DNA of 64,000 nucleotides from Apricaphanius iberus (lineage: Eukaryota > Chordata > Actinopteri > Cyprinodontiformes > Aphaniidae), in NCBI GenBank assembly GCA_028564705.1, contig JAPXFQ010002381.1, positions 1,116,001 to 1,180,000 of the forward strand, in the 5' to 3' direction. The number at the start of each line of letters is the position of its first letter. The first letter of the stretch is position 1. The notes below the pieces were generated by a model. That model saw only the letters and a list, made by a program, of their open reading frames with translations. It did not search any database and was not told the DNA's origin. The translations under genes and the position numbers were made by a program. Shown piece after piece: positions 12,500 to 22,419 of this stretch.

Positions 12500-12770
12500 T
12501 TGGTCTTCCTTTATTGGAACTTTTATTTATTTTAGAGTTAATTTCAAGTTTTTGTTGTTGTCTTTAAGTCCTTAAATGGTCTTGCCCCACCATACCTGTC
12601 TGAACTGCTCTCTGCTTCCACTACACCCCAGAGCCTCAGGTCAGCAGAGAGACTTTTGTTGGAGGTACTGAGGTTGAGGAGAAAACTTAAAGGAGATAGA
12701 GGATTCTCCATCTGTGGATCTACATTGTGGAATGCCCTACTATTGGATGTGCGGCAGGTGACCTTTATTG
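12500..12770 (+). pseudogene. L2-clade LINE ORF2 C-terminal relic (lineage A)
   Basis: The plus frame reads FKSLNGLAPPYLSELLSAST, then RSAERLLLEVLRLRRKLKGD and STLWNALLL. This matches the extreme C-terminus of L2-type ORF2 (FKALNGLAPPYLSELL ... GDRAFSVAAPRLWNSLP). It is an exon-free, 5'-truncated fragment with frame damage. Its sequence differs from the intact L2 at 28.5-31.4 kb, so it comes from a different L2 lineage. Confidence 0.65.
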
Positions 12771-12774
12771 TCTT

Positions 12775-13400
12775 TATCAATAGGAAGTTGATCCAAAATG
12801 CTGCAGCAAGATGATGAATATTAAAAAGAGAGATCACTCTTGATATCTCCTGTTTTAGCTTCCCTTCATTGGCGCCCTAAATCTAGAATAGAGTTTAAGA
12901 TCCTCCTATTTACATATAAAGCCCTTAACAATCAAGCAGGATCATACATTAGAAATCTGATTCTTCCACATTTTCCAAACAGAGCACTTTGCTCTCAGAC
13001 TGCAGGTTTACTGGTAGTTCCTAGGATTTTTAAAACTACAAAGGAGGCAGATGTTTTAGTTATGAGGCTCCTCTCCTGTGGAACCACCTCCCAGTTTTAG
13101 TCCGTGAGGCAGACACTCTGGACTAGGCTTTAAATATTCCTTTTTGATAAAGCTTATAGTTAGAATGGCTTAGGTTATCCTGAGCTATTTTTGTAGTTAT
13201 GCTGCTATATGTTCAGACTGTTGGAGGACAGACTGACCACTTTTCTTCACTATTCTACTCTTCCCTTCTGCTACTCATGTATTTTTTGCTATTATTTATA
13301 TTGTTAACCTTGTTTTCTCTCAGTGTTTTTTTTCTCCTTAGAAGCTGCATCTGTACTGATATCTTGCTCAGCTAGAAGGCCCTGCTAGATGGGGAGTATC
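12775..13400 (+). pseudogene. L2-clade LINE ORF2 C-terminal relic (lineage B, kin of the 28-31 kb copy)
   Basis: From about 12783 the plus strand reads KLIQNAAAR, then ISPVLASLHW and SRIEFKILLFTYKALNNQAG, then SQTAGLLVVPRIFK. This is nearly the same sequence as residues 829-910 of the 958-residue ORF at 28520-31396. Stops and frameshifts separate the blocks. The 3' UTR piece GGAGGACAGACTGACCACTT (13225-13244) also recurs at about 27049. The copy abuts lineage A in the same orientation, so this is a composite of two L2 insertions or a chimaera. Confidence 0.75.
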
Positions 13401-13792
13401 AATTCAGATGACGCCCAAGTGACCAAACATCCTTCATGCATTTGACTGCATTTGAATTTTGTGATTGGCTGAGAGCGGTACATCTTTCCCATTTTTTTAT
13501 GTCACAGTCATGGTCTCACAGAGACGCCCTCCATCTCTGACACACTTGCCCCGCCCTGTGGCAAGGTGGAATGTGTATTTTGTGTGTAACGCACACACCG
13601 CTAAGAGTAACAGAGAAACTGAAATCCGTATATCGCAATATGGAGGACCAAAACGGCGAGGTAGTTTAAACCGAAAAATGTGAAGCCTCTAGCCTCTGTT
13701 AGCATTACAACTCAAAAGCTGGACCAATCTTGTCTCCCTCTGCAGCAACTCTGGCTTCAGGCAGCGTGAGCCAATGGCTTAAAATGGTATGG

Positions 13793-13904
13793 CGTGGGGC
13801 CGCTGAGCTCCATAAAGCCTCCCTTTACCTCTGGTGGACGGCGGAGAAGAGACATCATAATTTGTCCGGTAAAAAGAGCCTTTATGGAGCTCAGCGGCCC
13901 CACG
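13793..13904. repeat. Long hairpin: 36-bp inverted repeat
   Basis: Arms 13793-13828 and 13869-13904 are reverse complements at 33 of 36 positions (the left arm starts CGTGGGGCCGCTGAGCTCCA), with a 40-nt loop between them. The arms are much more GC-rich than the surroundings. It lies about 0.35 kb from the 3' side of the minus-strand THAP exon. It may be an internal foldback of a transposon; I cannot assign a family. Confidence 0.85.
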
Positions 13905-14247
13905 GCGTATCAGCTGTTGGTTTAGCCGTGACTGCTACTTTGAGTGTTTGTGTGTGTCGAAGATTGATTCAATTCAAATTGTAAGTTCACTGAACTTATT
14001 GGATTTAACAGTCCACATAATTAGCATAACAACAATTGGGTAGTAAATTAGAGAGCATTGCGGAGGTGACGAAAATTATCTGTGACAATTTAATCACACA
14101 ACCCAAATCCTTATCTTTAAAATGAATAAAAATTCTGAGATGCAACACATCCATAAAGTAACCTCACAATGCTGTTAAAAGTTCACAAAAGCAGCTTCAT
14201 GAACAGCGAACAACTATAACATTAGCATGTAGCTAATGTTTACTTAC

Positions 14248-14491
14248 TGCTCTAGCAACTTCATCAGGTTACTTTATTGTTGGAATTGATCCGGCTGCAA
14301 GAGTTAATCTCTCCAACAGTCCACTTTGGTACTGGCCAAGGTTCGATGAAGTAACAGTCAAACAAAAACCCGGTTAGGTGCAGGATTCGAGACAGATATT
14401 CTAGCAAATCCTGCCGATTTGGCAGTTCTTTAGAAATGTTGAATAAAGTCCTGTAATTCTTGTAACCGAACAGACATTTTTGCCGAGACAT
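14248..14491 (-). pseudogene. Broken THAP-domain exon (copy A)
   Basis: THAP domains are C2CH zinc-binding DNA-binding modules found in cellular genes and in P-element and Kolobok transposons. From ATG at 14491 the minus strand reads MSRQKCLFGYKNYRTLFNIS, where the second zinc-ligand cysteine of the C-x3-C pair is a tyrosine (TAC). After a frameshift in the GGGTTTTTGTTT run near 14370 the domain resumes as NLGQYQSGLLERLTL, then AAGSIPT, the typical THAP C-terminal half. A TAA follows shortly after. The segment ends at a consensus splice donor (GTAAGT, 14247-14242), as expected for a first exon. Lost ligand, frameshift and stop make it non-functional. It is probably transposon-derived rather than a host THAP gene, but no termini are identified. 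Confidence 0.75.
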
Positions 14492-14524
14492 TTTAGAGAG
14501 TAAAATACTGCAAAAAAAACGGGT

Positions 14525-14559
14525 GGTGCGAGCTGCTTCGGTATATCGCAGCTCGCACC
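14525..14559. repeat. Perfect 12-bp stem-loop upstream of THAP copy A
   Basis: GGTGCGAGCTGC (14525-14536) and GCAGCTCGCACC (14548-14559) are exact reverse complements around an 11-nt loop. It sits 34 bp upstream of the THAP ATG on the minus strand, where it would fall in the 5' leader or promoter. Confidence 0.85.
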
Positions 14560-14779
14560 TGTGAGAAAGGGGACGTGTGTGTTTAATCTGCCGGGGCAGC
14601 TCGGACACATCTGGCACTTCCTAGTTAGACAGTGTTGTGTAGAACGTGTCAGCGTGTTATGAGTTGTTTTCCAGGAGAGGGCGGTGCAGCTGTTCAGAGT
14701 GCAGGATTCAGGAGTAACACTCAGACTTGCGTGAATTAGGCCTAAAACCACTCTGGCTGGCTTTTTTTTAAATAAGAAA

Positions 14780-17700
14780 ATTACATTACAACGTGGTTAT
14801 AAGCTCCAAAAAGCTGAGTACTCTTACATAATTAGCCTTTGTTCTTTTTGTGTCTCTTCTCAAACCCCCAGAGTAAACGATGACCGAGTGAAGTGAAGGT
14901 GAGTTGCAGGGTCTTTTGAACTGAGGGGAGAGTGGAGTGATTGCCAGGAAGCTCATCAGGCGTGGATGGTTTGAGTTGGAGCTGATGGCTTCCTGACAAT
15001 ATGAAATTCAGTTGATTTTGGTTTTTTACACATAATTTTATAGCAGAGCTGGAATTGCTTTCAGAATTTATCATTTTGATTATGGAGTTTTAGAAAGTAA
15101 ACATCATCTTATAAAGGCTGGAGAGTGCTGGTTATGGCCATGGTTTGAATTGCATTCAAACATTGTGTTTTGAGAAAAATATCTATTTGCTGCTAGGACA
15201 AATTGTTCCTCCAGGAAACAAACACTGGACTATTTTTCTGTTATTACTTCAGATGATAAACATTGTTTTTGTCACCTTCTCTCACTCTTGGCCTGACTGT
15301 TTATCTTTAACATTTGATTAATGACCATCACAAACTATTTATGTTCTAGGATTATGGAACATTCCCTGGCTGCCTGTTAATTACTAATCACTAAATAGAA
15401 CTAATCTTGAAATTATTTTCCCACTACCAATGTTTTACTTCTTTCTGTGTGTACCTGCTTTTGAGTCTATGCACAATGCTTGAATCAAGATCTGAAGACA
15501 GAAAATCTTTTTTATACGTAACATACCATTCTACTAACAATGCTACAGCATATGGAAAAAAAAAATAATGTATATGACGGTGTAATGAAGTGGCTTTAAT
15601 AGCTTATCAGTCAGTTCTGGTACTGAACATACAGAAACTTTTCTGGGAGCACAAGTGGATATAATAAATTCTGTATGAGGTTTTCAAAAGAGGTGGAACA
15701 CAGGTGGAACAGAACATAAAAAAAGAGAATTTCACCCAGAAAAGTTATAAAATTTCTGAAGCTTACTTTGCAAAACATTGTTCATGTTTCAGATACTTCA
15801 TAAATAATGTCCCGTGCTGTTATTTTTTTATTCAAAGAACTGTCATTGACTTCCTGGTTTAGGTAAAATCCAAATCATTTGTTTGCACTACAAGGCAAGG
15901 TCATCCTTGTGTCACTTCTGGCATTTCGGACAATCCCTTTCCGTTAAGAGTTTTCTTTGTTTTGTTTGTTAAATTAGTTTTTTGAAACATCATATGAAAT
16001 GTTTTTGAATTTGTAAATGTATTTTTTAAATAGATTTGAGTTTTTGGATTTGTAAATTTGTTTTTTATATAAAGGTGTTTTCCCCTTCTCAGACACCATA
16101 AATTGCACTTCATGCAATGATGTAATGTGTATACGAGCATAGGAGTTGAATCTGTTTGTATAATACCTTGAGAACACATCTGTTATAATATTACAAAATT
16201 AAGTAAACAAAGTCGATTGAAATACAAGAGTGTCTCCTGCTTGAAGCAAGTATCCAGCATTGTAGTTAAAAAATAATAATTCTGGCATTATTTATTACCA
16301 TAATATGGAAAAAGGGTATTCTGATATTTAATACAGAGTACTACATAAATGTTTTTGTAGAAATTACTTTTAACATCCTGTATCCTTTCCTTTAAAGCAT
16401 TTGTTTCTTCAGGCTGAAGATAGCTGCATGATATATTTGTCCATTGTGTACAATAATATAGTAAAATACAGTAAAACAGAATATATCTAAAAAACTGTTT
16501 TATTTAGGGTCTCTTTATGCGTAACCCATAGATCAGGCCAGTGAAGGTGAAAGGTCAAAGGCTAGAGTCATTAGCTTAAAACTGATCAGCAAACGTCGCA
16601 TCATAGCTACAGGAGTTTAGTTCTGCAACAAAGGCATAATAACGTCAAGGCAATGATACATTTAATGCACTTGGTGAGTGGGAAAAAAACTGTTGTGGAA
16701 AAGCCTCAGAGAACTAAAGAACCGAACTCAAAAGTGTCCACACTGGTTTTGACGTTTTTTAACCTCTTTGTGTGGTTTTGAAACCTCATGTCTTTGGCCT
16801 CCAGTCACTCTCTATTTATGCAAGAAAATAAAGAAGAGAACTCTGCCCCTCCCAAATCTGTAAACTGCAATTAAGCTAAATTCCAAGTTTATTTCCAAAT
16901 GCCGTCCTTGCTCCAGACCATGTGAGAGACTCAACTCTAAAATTATCACACTTTTGGTCTGGAGGCCAAGACAAAGCCAGAGCTGGGGCTGTCTTCTCAT
17001 AGGCCACAGCTTCACAATATGCAATGGATCACTGAAGCCAATATAATTATCTGGAGGGGAAGAAAATTCAGATATGTATCACACAACAAGGATCAGAAGA
17101 CTGCATTTAGTGAGCTTCAGCTACTTTAGTTGAAAGTATAATTTTTAATAGTTCCTTATCTTCTTTAAAAAAAGACCTATTGCAGCGCAACAGCTTAACT
17201 GAAAGCATCTTGTCAATTTAAGCGTTTTATTTAGGCCCTCTAACCAACGGTCTTACGTCTGCAGGCAAACAAAAAGCAGCCCACGTACCTCAGCAAACCT
17301 CTCACTCTGTCTCTCTCACTGCGAATGTTGGTCCATCATGTGTTTACACACTGTAGGAGTAAGTGACAGGGCTGTAATCGGAAATCTACAAGCGTGTCAT
17401 TTAAAAGGCTGTTGTCTTTTCCCGTGAATGTGGATGTGAGCAGAGAAAAACAAGATTTACATCTCATAGGGAAGGGTAAAGCATCAACTATGCATTATCC
17501 CTATTGGCTTTGGTCAGAGATGGGCATCAACTTATAGGAGAGGTATATGAAGGATGCTAGCAAAAAACAAAGCAAGGAGAGAATGTTTTACATGAAACGT
17601 AGGAAAATTGTTCATTTTTTAAGTATAGCCAAAATAAAACTCATATAATAACCATGTTGTAGGCAGAGGGGCAACATTTTTCACACTTATACATTTAGAA

Positions 17701-18119
17701 ACTTACAAAAACCAGGTATGTGTTGCACCATTCCTTTAAGGTAGCATATGTTGTTAGCTTTTCTGAGACACAAAATACCAGCTATAAACAGAAGAAAAAA
17801 CAATGGTTAACAAAAATGTCACAAAATGTGGTTTCTAGAAAAGACTTTTGGGTATTTCTGAAGTTACTTATTGACCAATCCTTTTTCTCTGCAATTTGCT
17901 TCGATATTATAGCAACTTTCTACTCTCAATCGGATACATAAAATAAAGAGTTTGTAATATGTTGACTTGTGTTTCATAGTGGCTGATGGATGACACTGCT
18001 TCAAGACATGTTGTTGTGACTCGCGAGTAAGAGGAGCATAATGTAGAAGAAGAATGGATGGAGGCTGAAAATAAAAATAAATTAAGTTGGAGCAAATAGC
18101 CGTGTGCTCGTGCATCCTT
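14780..18119. other. Unassigned AT-rich stretch
   Basis: Over 3 kb with no recognised gene or element. A TTTGAATTTGTAAAT-rich low-complexity block lies at about 15960-16075. A short inverted pair, TTTGGCCTCCAG (near 16793) and CTGGAGGCCAA (near 16960), is visible. Open frames are short and motif-free. Confidence 0.35.
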
Positions 18120-18681
18120 TTAAAGGAGATATATCATGCTTTTAAATCCTTCCTTTTCACATGTAAATCATTCACTTGTGGTCTATGTAAAGTAGAACCA
18201 CAGGTGTTTGGTCTGAATTCCATGTTATTGTAGCCCCACAGACCCTCCTTATACTTTTCTAAGGAGCATCTTTAGAGAACCTCATTTTGGTGCGGTCCCT
18301 TTAAATGTAAGCGAAACATTTCATGCCCCGCCCCCTCCAGGTTACAGAGCGTTCCGCTCCACCCCGTTCGGACATTTTTGTAGTATGATAGCAGCGATAC
18401 GATAACTACCGGCAGATAAACTTTTTACTGCGAAGTGATCGTCGCTAAATTTCTGTACATCATGTGTACCCCATGACAAAAACTGGCAAAAAAAGCCCAA
18501 TATTTTTAGTCAAAGCATGCAGTACAGTTATATCCTCAGCTGAAAGCTAGCACACATCGCTAACAGAAGCAGAATGTACAATGCTACAACTATCAAAACA
18601 ATCGCCCGTACAACATATCAACACACAACATTCATGTCTAAAATAAAGTTTACTGTCATTTTAGTGTTATTTGAAGCTTAC

Positions 18682-18976
18682 CACTTTGCTTTGACCGTCG
18701 TTTCCGTGGAGAGAAGGAACTGACCCCTCAATCAGACGAAATCTTTTTGGCAAATCCCTCCTGATACAGACCGAGGTTGCTGAAGCACTCGTCCTCGAAG
18801 TGCTTCGCGCAAACGAGGATAACTTTTCCCACGGATGTTGGTATATTTCCACTAAAAATAAAATTTAACCAGGCACTTCTCAGAGGCTCTGATGCTGGGG
18901 GTCAATGTAAGGATTTGTGTGGGTTAATACACCCAATAACTGAACATTTTGACTTGCTTTCTTGTAATTTCGACAT
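18682..18976 (-). pseudogene. THAP-domain exon 1 of the TTAA transposon (copy B)
   Basis: From ATG at 18976 one minus-strand frame gives the zinc pair in SKCSVIGCINPHKSLH, a single TGA, then SAWLNFIFSGNIP and VCAKHFEDECFSNLGLYQEG. This supplies C-x4-C, the invariant Trp and C-x2-H of the THAP fold. A one-base frameshift near 18740 moves the last part (RLIEGSVPSLHG) to another frame. The exon then meets a splice donor GTAAGC (18681-18676). All four zinc ligands survive, so damage is limited to one stop and one indel. It would act as a DNA-binding module in the nucleus, normally recognising the transposon ends. Copy A at 14.2-14.5 kb is a diverged cousin. Confidence 0.85.
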
Positions 18977-19060
18977 GACTGACGTTGGACTACAAAATCG
19001 CTGTGGTGGAGAAAAAATGGCGGCTTCACGTAATTGGTTACCCGGAAGTCCATTACCTTA
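18977..19060 (-). promoter_or_regulatory. Putative TATA-less promoter of the THAP exon (YY1 and ETS motifs)
   Basis: Immediately upstream of the THAP ATG the plus strand has AAAATGGCGGC (about 19013-19023), a YY1 core, and ACCCGGAAGT (about 19040-19049), an ETS core, with CACG between them. Read on the minus strand these are CCGCCATTTT and ACTTCCGGGT, a pairing typical of TATA-less housekeeping-type promoters. No TATA box is visible. The role is inferred from motif and position only. Confidence 0.45.
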
Positions 19061-19280
19061 TTTGGCAGTTCAACAACAAACGCTGTGACATAATAGACAA
19101 GAAAACGTAATAGCGAATAGAGAAAACTAAACAGAATGAAAAATAATACCAAAAAAGAATGTAAAGACATAAAAGCAGCACCAGAAGAGATTAAATGTAA
19201 GTTGTCTGCACTCCTAAACACTCAAAATACACATTTGCATGCATTTAAGGGCTAAAAAAGTGGATTTTCCATGATGTCTC

Positions 19281-19797
19281 TTTTTTTTTTATCCCACAAT
19301 TTTTTCCCCATTATTATCACCCCAGTGTTCCTACCTAAGTACAGTCCTGGGCATTGCCTTCCCTCTGCTGACTGTAGGAGGGCCCTGCACTGAGCTCAAG
19401 CCTCCTTCCTACTTGAGGAGTGAACAGGCCCATTTTGTCACCCGAGGGGGTGGGGTTCCCCCAGCTGGACGTAGCGTGTGGAAGGATCACACTATTCCAG
19501 CTGGATCCTCTCCAACCCCTCAGGTGCCTCGGTCAGCCAGGAGGAGGCAGTATATAGCCCAGAACTGATACATGTTTTTGTGGGAGTAGCTCACATTAAC
19601 TACTCAAGGGAACACGGGGAAAACATGCAAACTCCACACAGAAAGGCCCTTTTGCCAACCCCACCCAGGGTGTGGGTGCTGATGATATGGAGGATCAAAC
19701 ACACCTTCAGCACCCACAGTGTCCCCGGCAGGAATTGAACCCAGGACCTTCTAGCTGTGAGGTGAGCTGCGCTACCAGCTGCACCACTGTGCTCCCT
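19281..19797 (-). mobile_element. tRNA-derived SINE with poly(A) tail, nested in the TTAA transposon
   Basis: The insertion is flanked by the 11-bp direct repeat CATGATGTCTC (19270-19280 and 19798-19808), so it landed in the right terminal inverted repeat of the host transposon. On the minus strand it begins with a tRNA-like head: A-box TGGTGCAGCTGGTAG about 19786-19772 and B-box GGTTCAATTCC about 19741-19731. It contains the GAGTTTGCATGTTTTCCCCG core also present in the 7.1 kb SINE. It then continues with a unique region of about 330 bp and ends in a poly(A) run (T run at 19281-19290). It shares its core with the GGATGG-tailed SINEs but uses a different 3' tail. Confidence 0.85.
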
Positions 19798-20407
19798 CAT
19801 GATGTCTCCTTTAATAACTATACAAAGCATACCACAGAGTACATAATGAAAACTTCCTCTGCTGTGCTGCCATTACATTTTTTATTTGTTTAAATCAAAA
19901 TGTCTACTGTTTGTTCCTTTCAACCTATGAAGCTTACCACTACAAGCCCTTATTTACCACGCGGGAAAAATTACAGAGGCTTGGAATTAGTGTGCTTTCT
20001 GTGAGTTCTTTGTCAAAGGGGTAAATACAGAATCACAAATGGAATTTCAGCAAAATTGAAGCCCAATGGGCAGTTCCCACCACCTCCATCTCGGCCCCGT
20101 CACTTTCGGAATATAAAAAAATGGGCAGAGAGCTAGAGGTCAGAGTGAAGCTGTGAGGTTTGAGGTGGATAATTGACACTTATCAAATGCTGAGCCAATG
20201 TTCCTATGAGCTAACTGAGCAAACTTGGAGCTAACTGCTTTTAACCAGGAAACTGCTGTTGAAAAACTCTACGCCTCTGACATTCCAGAACCGATTCAAT
20301 AATTTTGTCTAATACAGTCATTAAGCCTTGTTGATTCATAACTTTCACTAAAACTGTGTGAATAAAAAAAACCCATTAATAATTACTATGTAAAGTAATA
20401 ATTTTAA

Positions 20408-21657
20408 AGGAGAGGTGGCATATTCTTCTCAGGCATACAGAGCAATCCTGTGGTACAGTAACACTATAATATTACCCTAAAACGATCTTTCAGTTCAATA
20501 AATGATATATGCTACCTATTTGAAATATTGCACTTTTAATATGTCCTAACTGAATGCCTTGAGTTAGCTGCATGTCTCTTTAAGAGCCTTGGATATTCCC
20601 CCTTTCAACACGCTGTCTTCAACTACATCACAACATTCTCGGCGCGCCGCCTCGAGCCCAGCATTTGAAGCGCGGCTGCAGGTTGGCTCTGTGGTCTCTG
20701 AGCTGATCACATTACATTACATGATTAGCCTGGCCTCAGGCAGAGCCGGGACCGCTAAAGCGGGGAATCGGAGGGATCTGTAAACACCGGCCCCTCGCTG
20801 CATCATCAAGCCCTTTTTGAGGAGCTGCTGATGTCCCGCGTCAGTCCAAACTTTGCCCGCCGAGTCGCAAACTACAATGTTGAGCGGCTGTCGATCTGTC
20901 TGTGGTTAGTAAAAGTTTAGAATGTAATATATGAGCTGCGCGGAACGTACTGCGGTGAAGCTACTGCCGGGCATGGGTCGTTTGTACTCCTCCAGAGAAG
21001 GAGTCTGGGTGAGGGAGCTGTTCATGGCTCACTTTGCGGCAGAGAGAGCAGTGCATCTGCAGCCACCACGGCTCTTTTAAGAGCCACCAACAAACCTCTT
21101 AAGAGCTTTCCTGTCTACATAGTTTGAATTCTTTGTAATGTTTTTTTTATTTTTTTATTCACGTCCCTGTATAGAAAACAGCTGGTGCGTGATTAGCCAC
21201 AGTGTTTATCAGTATTTCTTCTGTAAAGCTGATGCTGTGATTCATCAGTTACTGACATTACAGTAGGCTTACTGTAGCATCTTCGGTGCACCTGATTTTT
21301 GTTTCCAACAATGCATTGCCCAATTGGGAAAAATCACTAGGTATATACTAATTTCCACCGGTGATAGCTGATTGCTGTTGAAGACGTTCTGCTTTTGTGC
21401 TCGGGGAGCTGGGGAGGGAGGGCTGTGGAGAGACAGGGGCGGTAATCATAAATGTAGGGGCGTTGCTGGGAGGTGAGGGCGTAGCTAGGAGGACTCAGGC
21501 ATTCAGAGCTCAACATGGCAGCTGTGAGAGTTTTAAAAGATTACTCAAACATACATAAACTAACCAAAGAAAAGCTTTAGTCATGATTTTGAGGAGGCAA
21601 TGACATAAGAATGTGATGAAAAGCTGTAAAAAGTGGCTCTTATATGCCACCCCCCTC
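20408..21657. mobile_element. TTAA-flanked non-autonomous transposon (long copy)
   Basis: The left end is TTAA (20404-20407) followed by AGGAGAGGTGGCATATTC. The right end, TATGCCACCCCCCTC near 21643-21657, is the inverted partner with a decayed TTAA (CAATTTT follows). The interior includes a GC-rich block (20640-21070, with GGCGCGCC), a histone-type stem-loop (21070-21085) and the stretch GAAAACAGCTGGTG ... GATTAGCCACAGTG. An inverted relative lies at 51128-51996, lacking about 390 bp that correspond to 20750-21138. There is no open frame of note. It probably depends on a Kolobok-type transposase in trans. Confidence 0.7.
21070..21106 (+). promoter_or_regulatory. Histone-mRNA-type 3' stem-loop and downstream element (copy 1)
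   Basis: GGCTCTTTTAAGAGCC (21070-21085) has the 6-bp stem and UHUH-class loop of replication-dependent histone 3' ends, which bind SLBP. ACCAA follows, close to the canonical ACCCA. After the 15 nt that follow the stem comes AAGAGC (21101-21106), matching the purine core of the histone downstream element bound by U7 snRNA. No histone coding sequence is recognisable upstream. Function in this place is unproven. Confidence 0.6.
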
Positions 21658-21659
21658 AA

Positions 21660-22140
21660 TTTTTGATCAAGCAGTGATCAACTTTATCTATGCAAATAAC
21701 GTTAATTGTGTCAGTTTCCTTTGTGGCCTAATTTATCATCACTGTTTCCAAGGCTCCAACAGAAGGATGATAAGAACCAGTAAGGTCATTTTATTGGATT
21801 TATTGGAGTTTTAATGAAACTGACTTTTTTGAAGCTCATTTAAACCAGAAAGATATAAAGAGAATCTGATATATGAGGATAATATGGAACTTTTAACAAT
21901 TATATGTATATTTTTTTTTCAGGTGGAGCCTGTTAAGGTAAAGCATTTATTTTCTCTGTCCAATGAATATGTTGGTGTAAGGATATCACTGGTTTTGTTG
22001 GTACTATAGCCAGTGGCACTAGCACATGTTTAGCACTGGAACCTATTTGGAGGAGAAACAAAACAACCAATTCCTAGAGCAAGAAACTATCTGATTGCCA
22101 ACTTATTTGGAGGCATGCCTACCATTACAAAAAAAATCAA
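21660..22140. other. Unassigned stretch
   Basis: AT-rich sequence between the TTAA element and a LINE-tail fragment. No feature is recognised. Confidence 0.4.
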
Positions 22141-22300
22141 AACAAATCAAACTATTCATTTAGCGCTTTTGATACAAAATAGCATTTTGAAGTGCTTTAC
22201 AGATTAAAATGACACCCGCAACCCAAACCAGAATACAGACGTCATCACAGCTATACCCCTCCTCTTACCCATTTCCCACGCATACACAGTTACAAAACAC
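22141..22300 (-). mobile_element. Possible L2-like LINE 3'-end fragment
   Basis: TTCATTTAGCGCTTTTGATA followed by AAGTGCTTTACAG has the layout of a fish LINE 3' terminus read in reverse. Only about 150 bp can be related. Subfamily and borders are unclear. Confidence 0.35.
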
Positions 22301-22361
22301 ATTCAAAAGCAGATTTTCAGTATTCTGTAACTAAATACATTTACAAAGTATTCTCCCCAAC

Positions 22362-22363
<2 letters not shown>

Positions 22364-22416
<53 letters not shown>
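22364..22416. repeat. (TA)n microsatellite
   Basis: About 26 uninterrupted TA units. Such runs are length-polymorphic. No function is inferred. Confidence 0.95.

Positions 22417-22419
<3 letters not shown>

Larger units (their letters stand above)
18124..19810 (-). mobile_element. TTAA-flanked Kolobok-like DNA transposon carrying a THAP exon
   Basis: The element starts AGGAGATATATCATG and ends CATGATGTCTCCT. It is flanked on both sides by TTAA (18120-18123 and 19811-19814). TTAA duplications are made by piggyBac and Kolobok elements. The AGGAGA...TCTCCT termini and a THAP-coding exon (18682-18976, minus) favour Kolobok, a superfamily known to carry THAP domains. That assignment is inference, as no transposase catalytic domain is seen. 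Removing the nested SINE (19281-19797 and one target copy) leaves about 1.16 kb, so this is an internally deleted copy. Confidence 0.75.

Noticed and set aside
22364..22416. CRISPR-like or satellite array
   Set aside because: Simple dinucleotide microsatellite. The window holds no spaced direct repeats and is eukaryotic.
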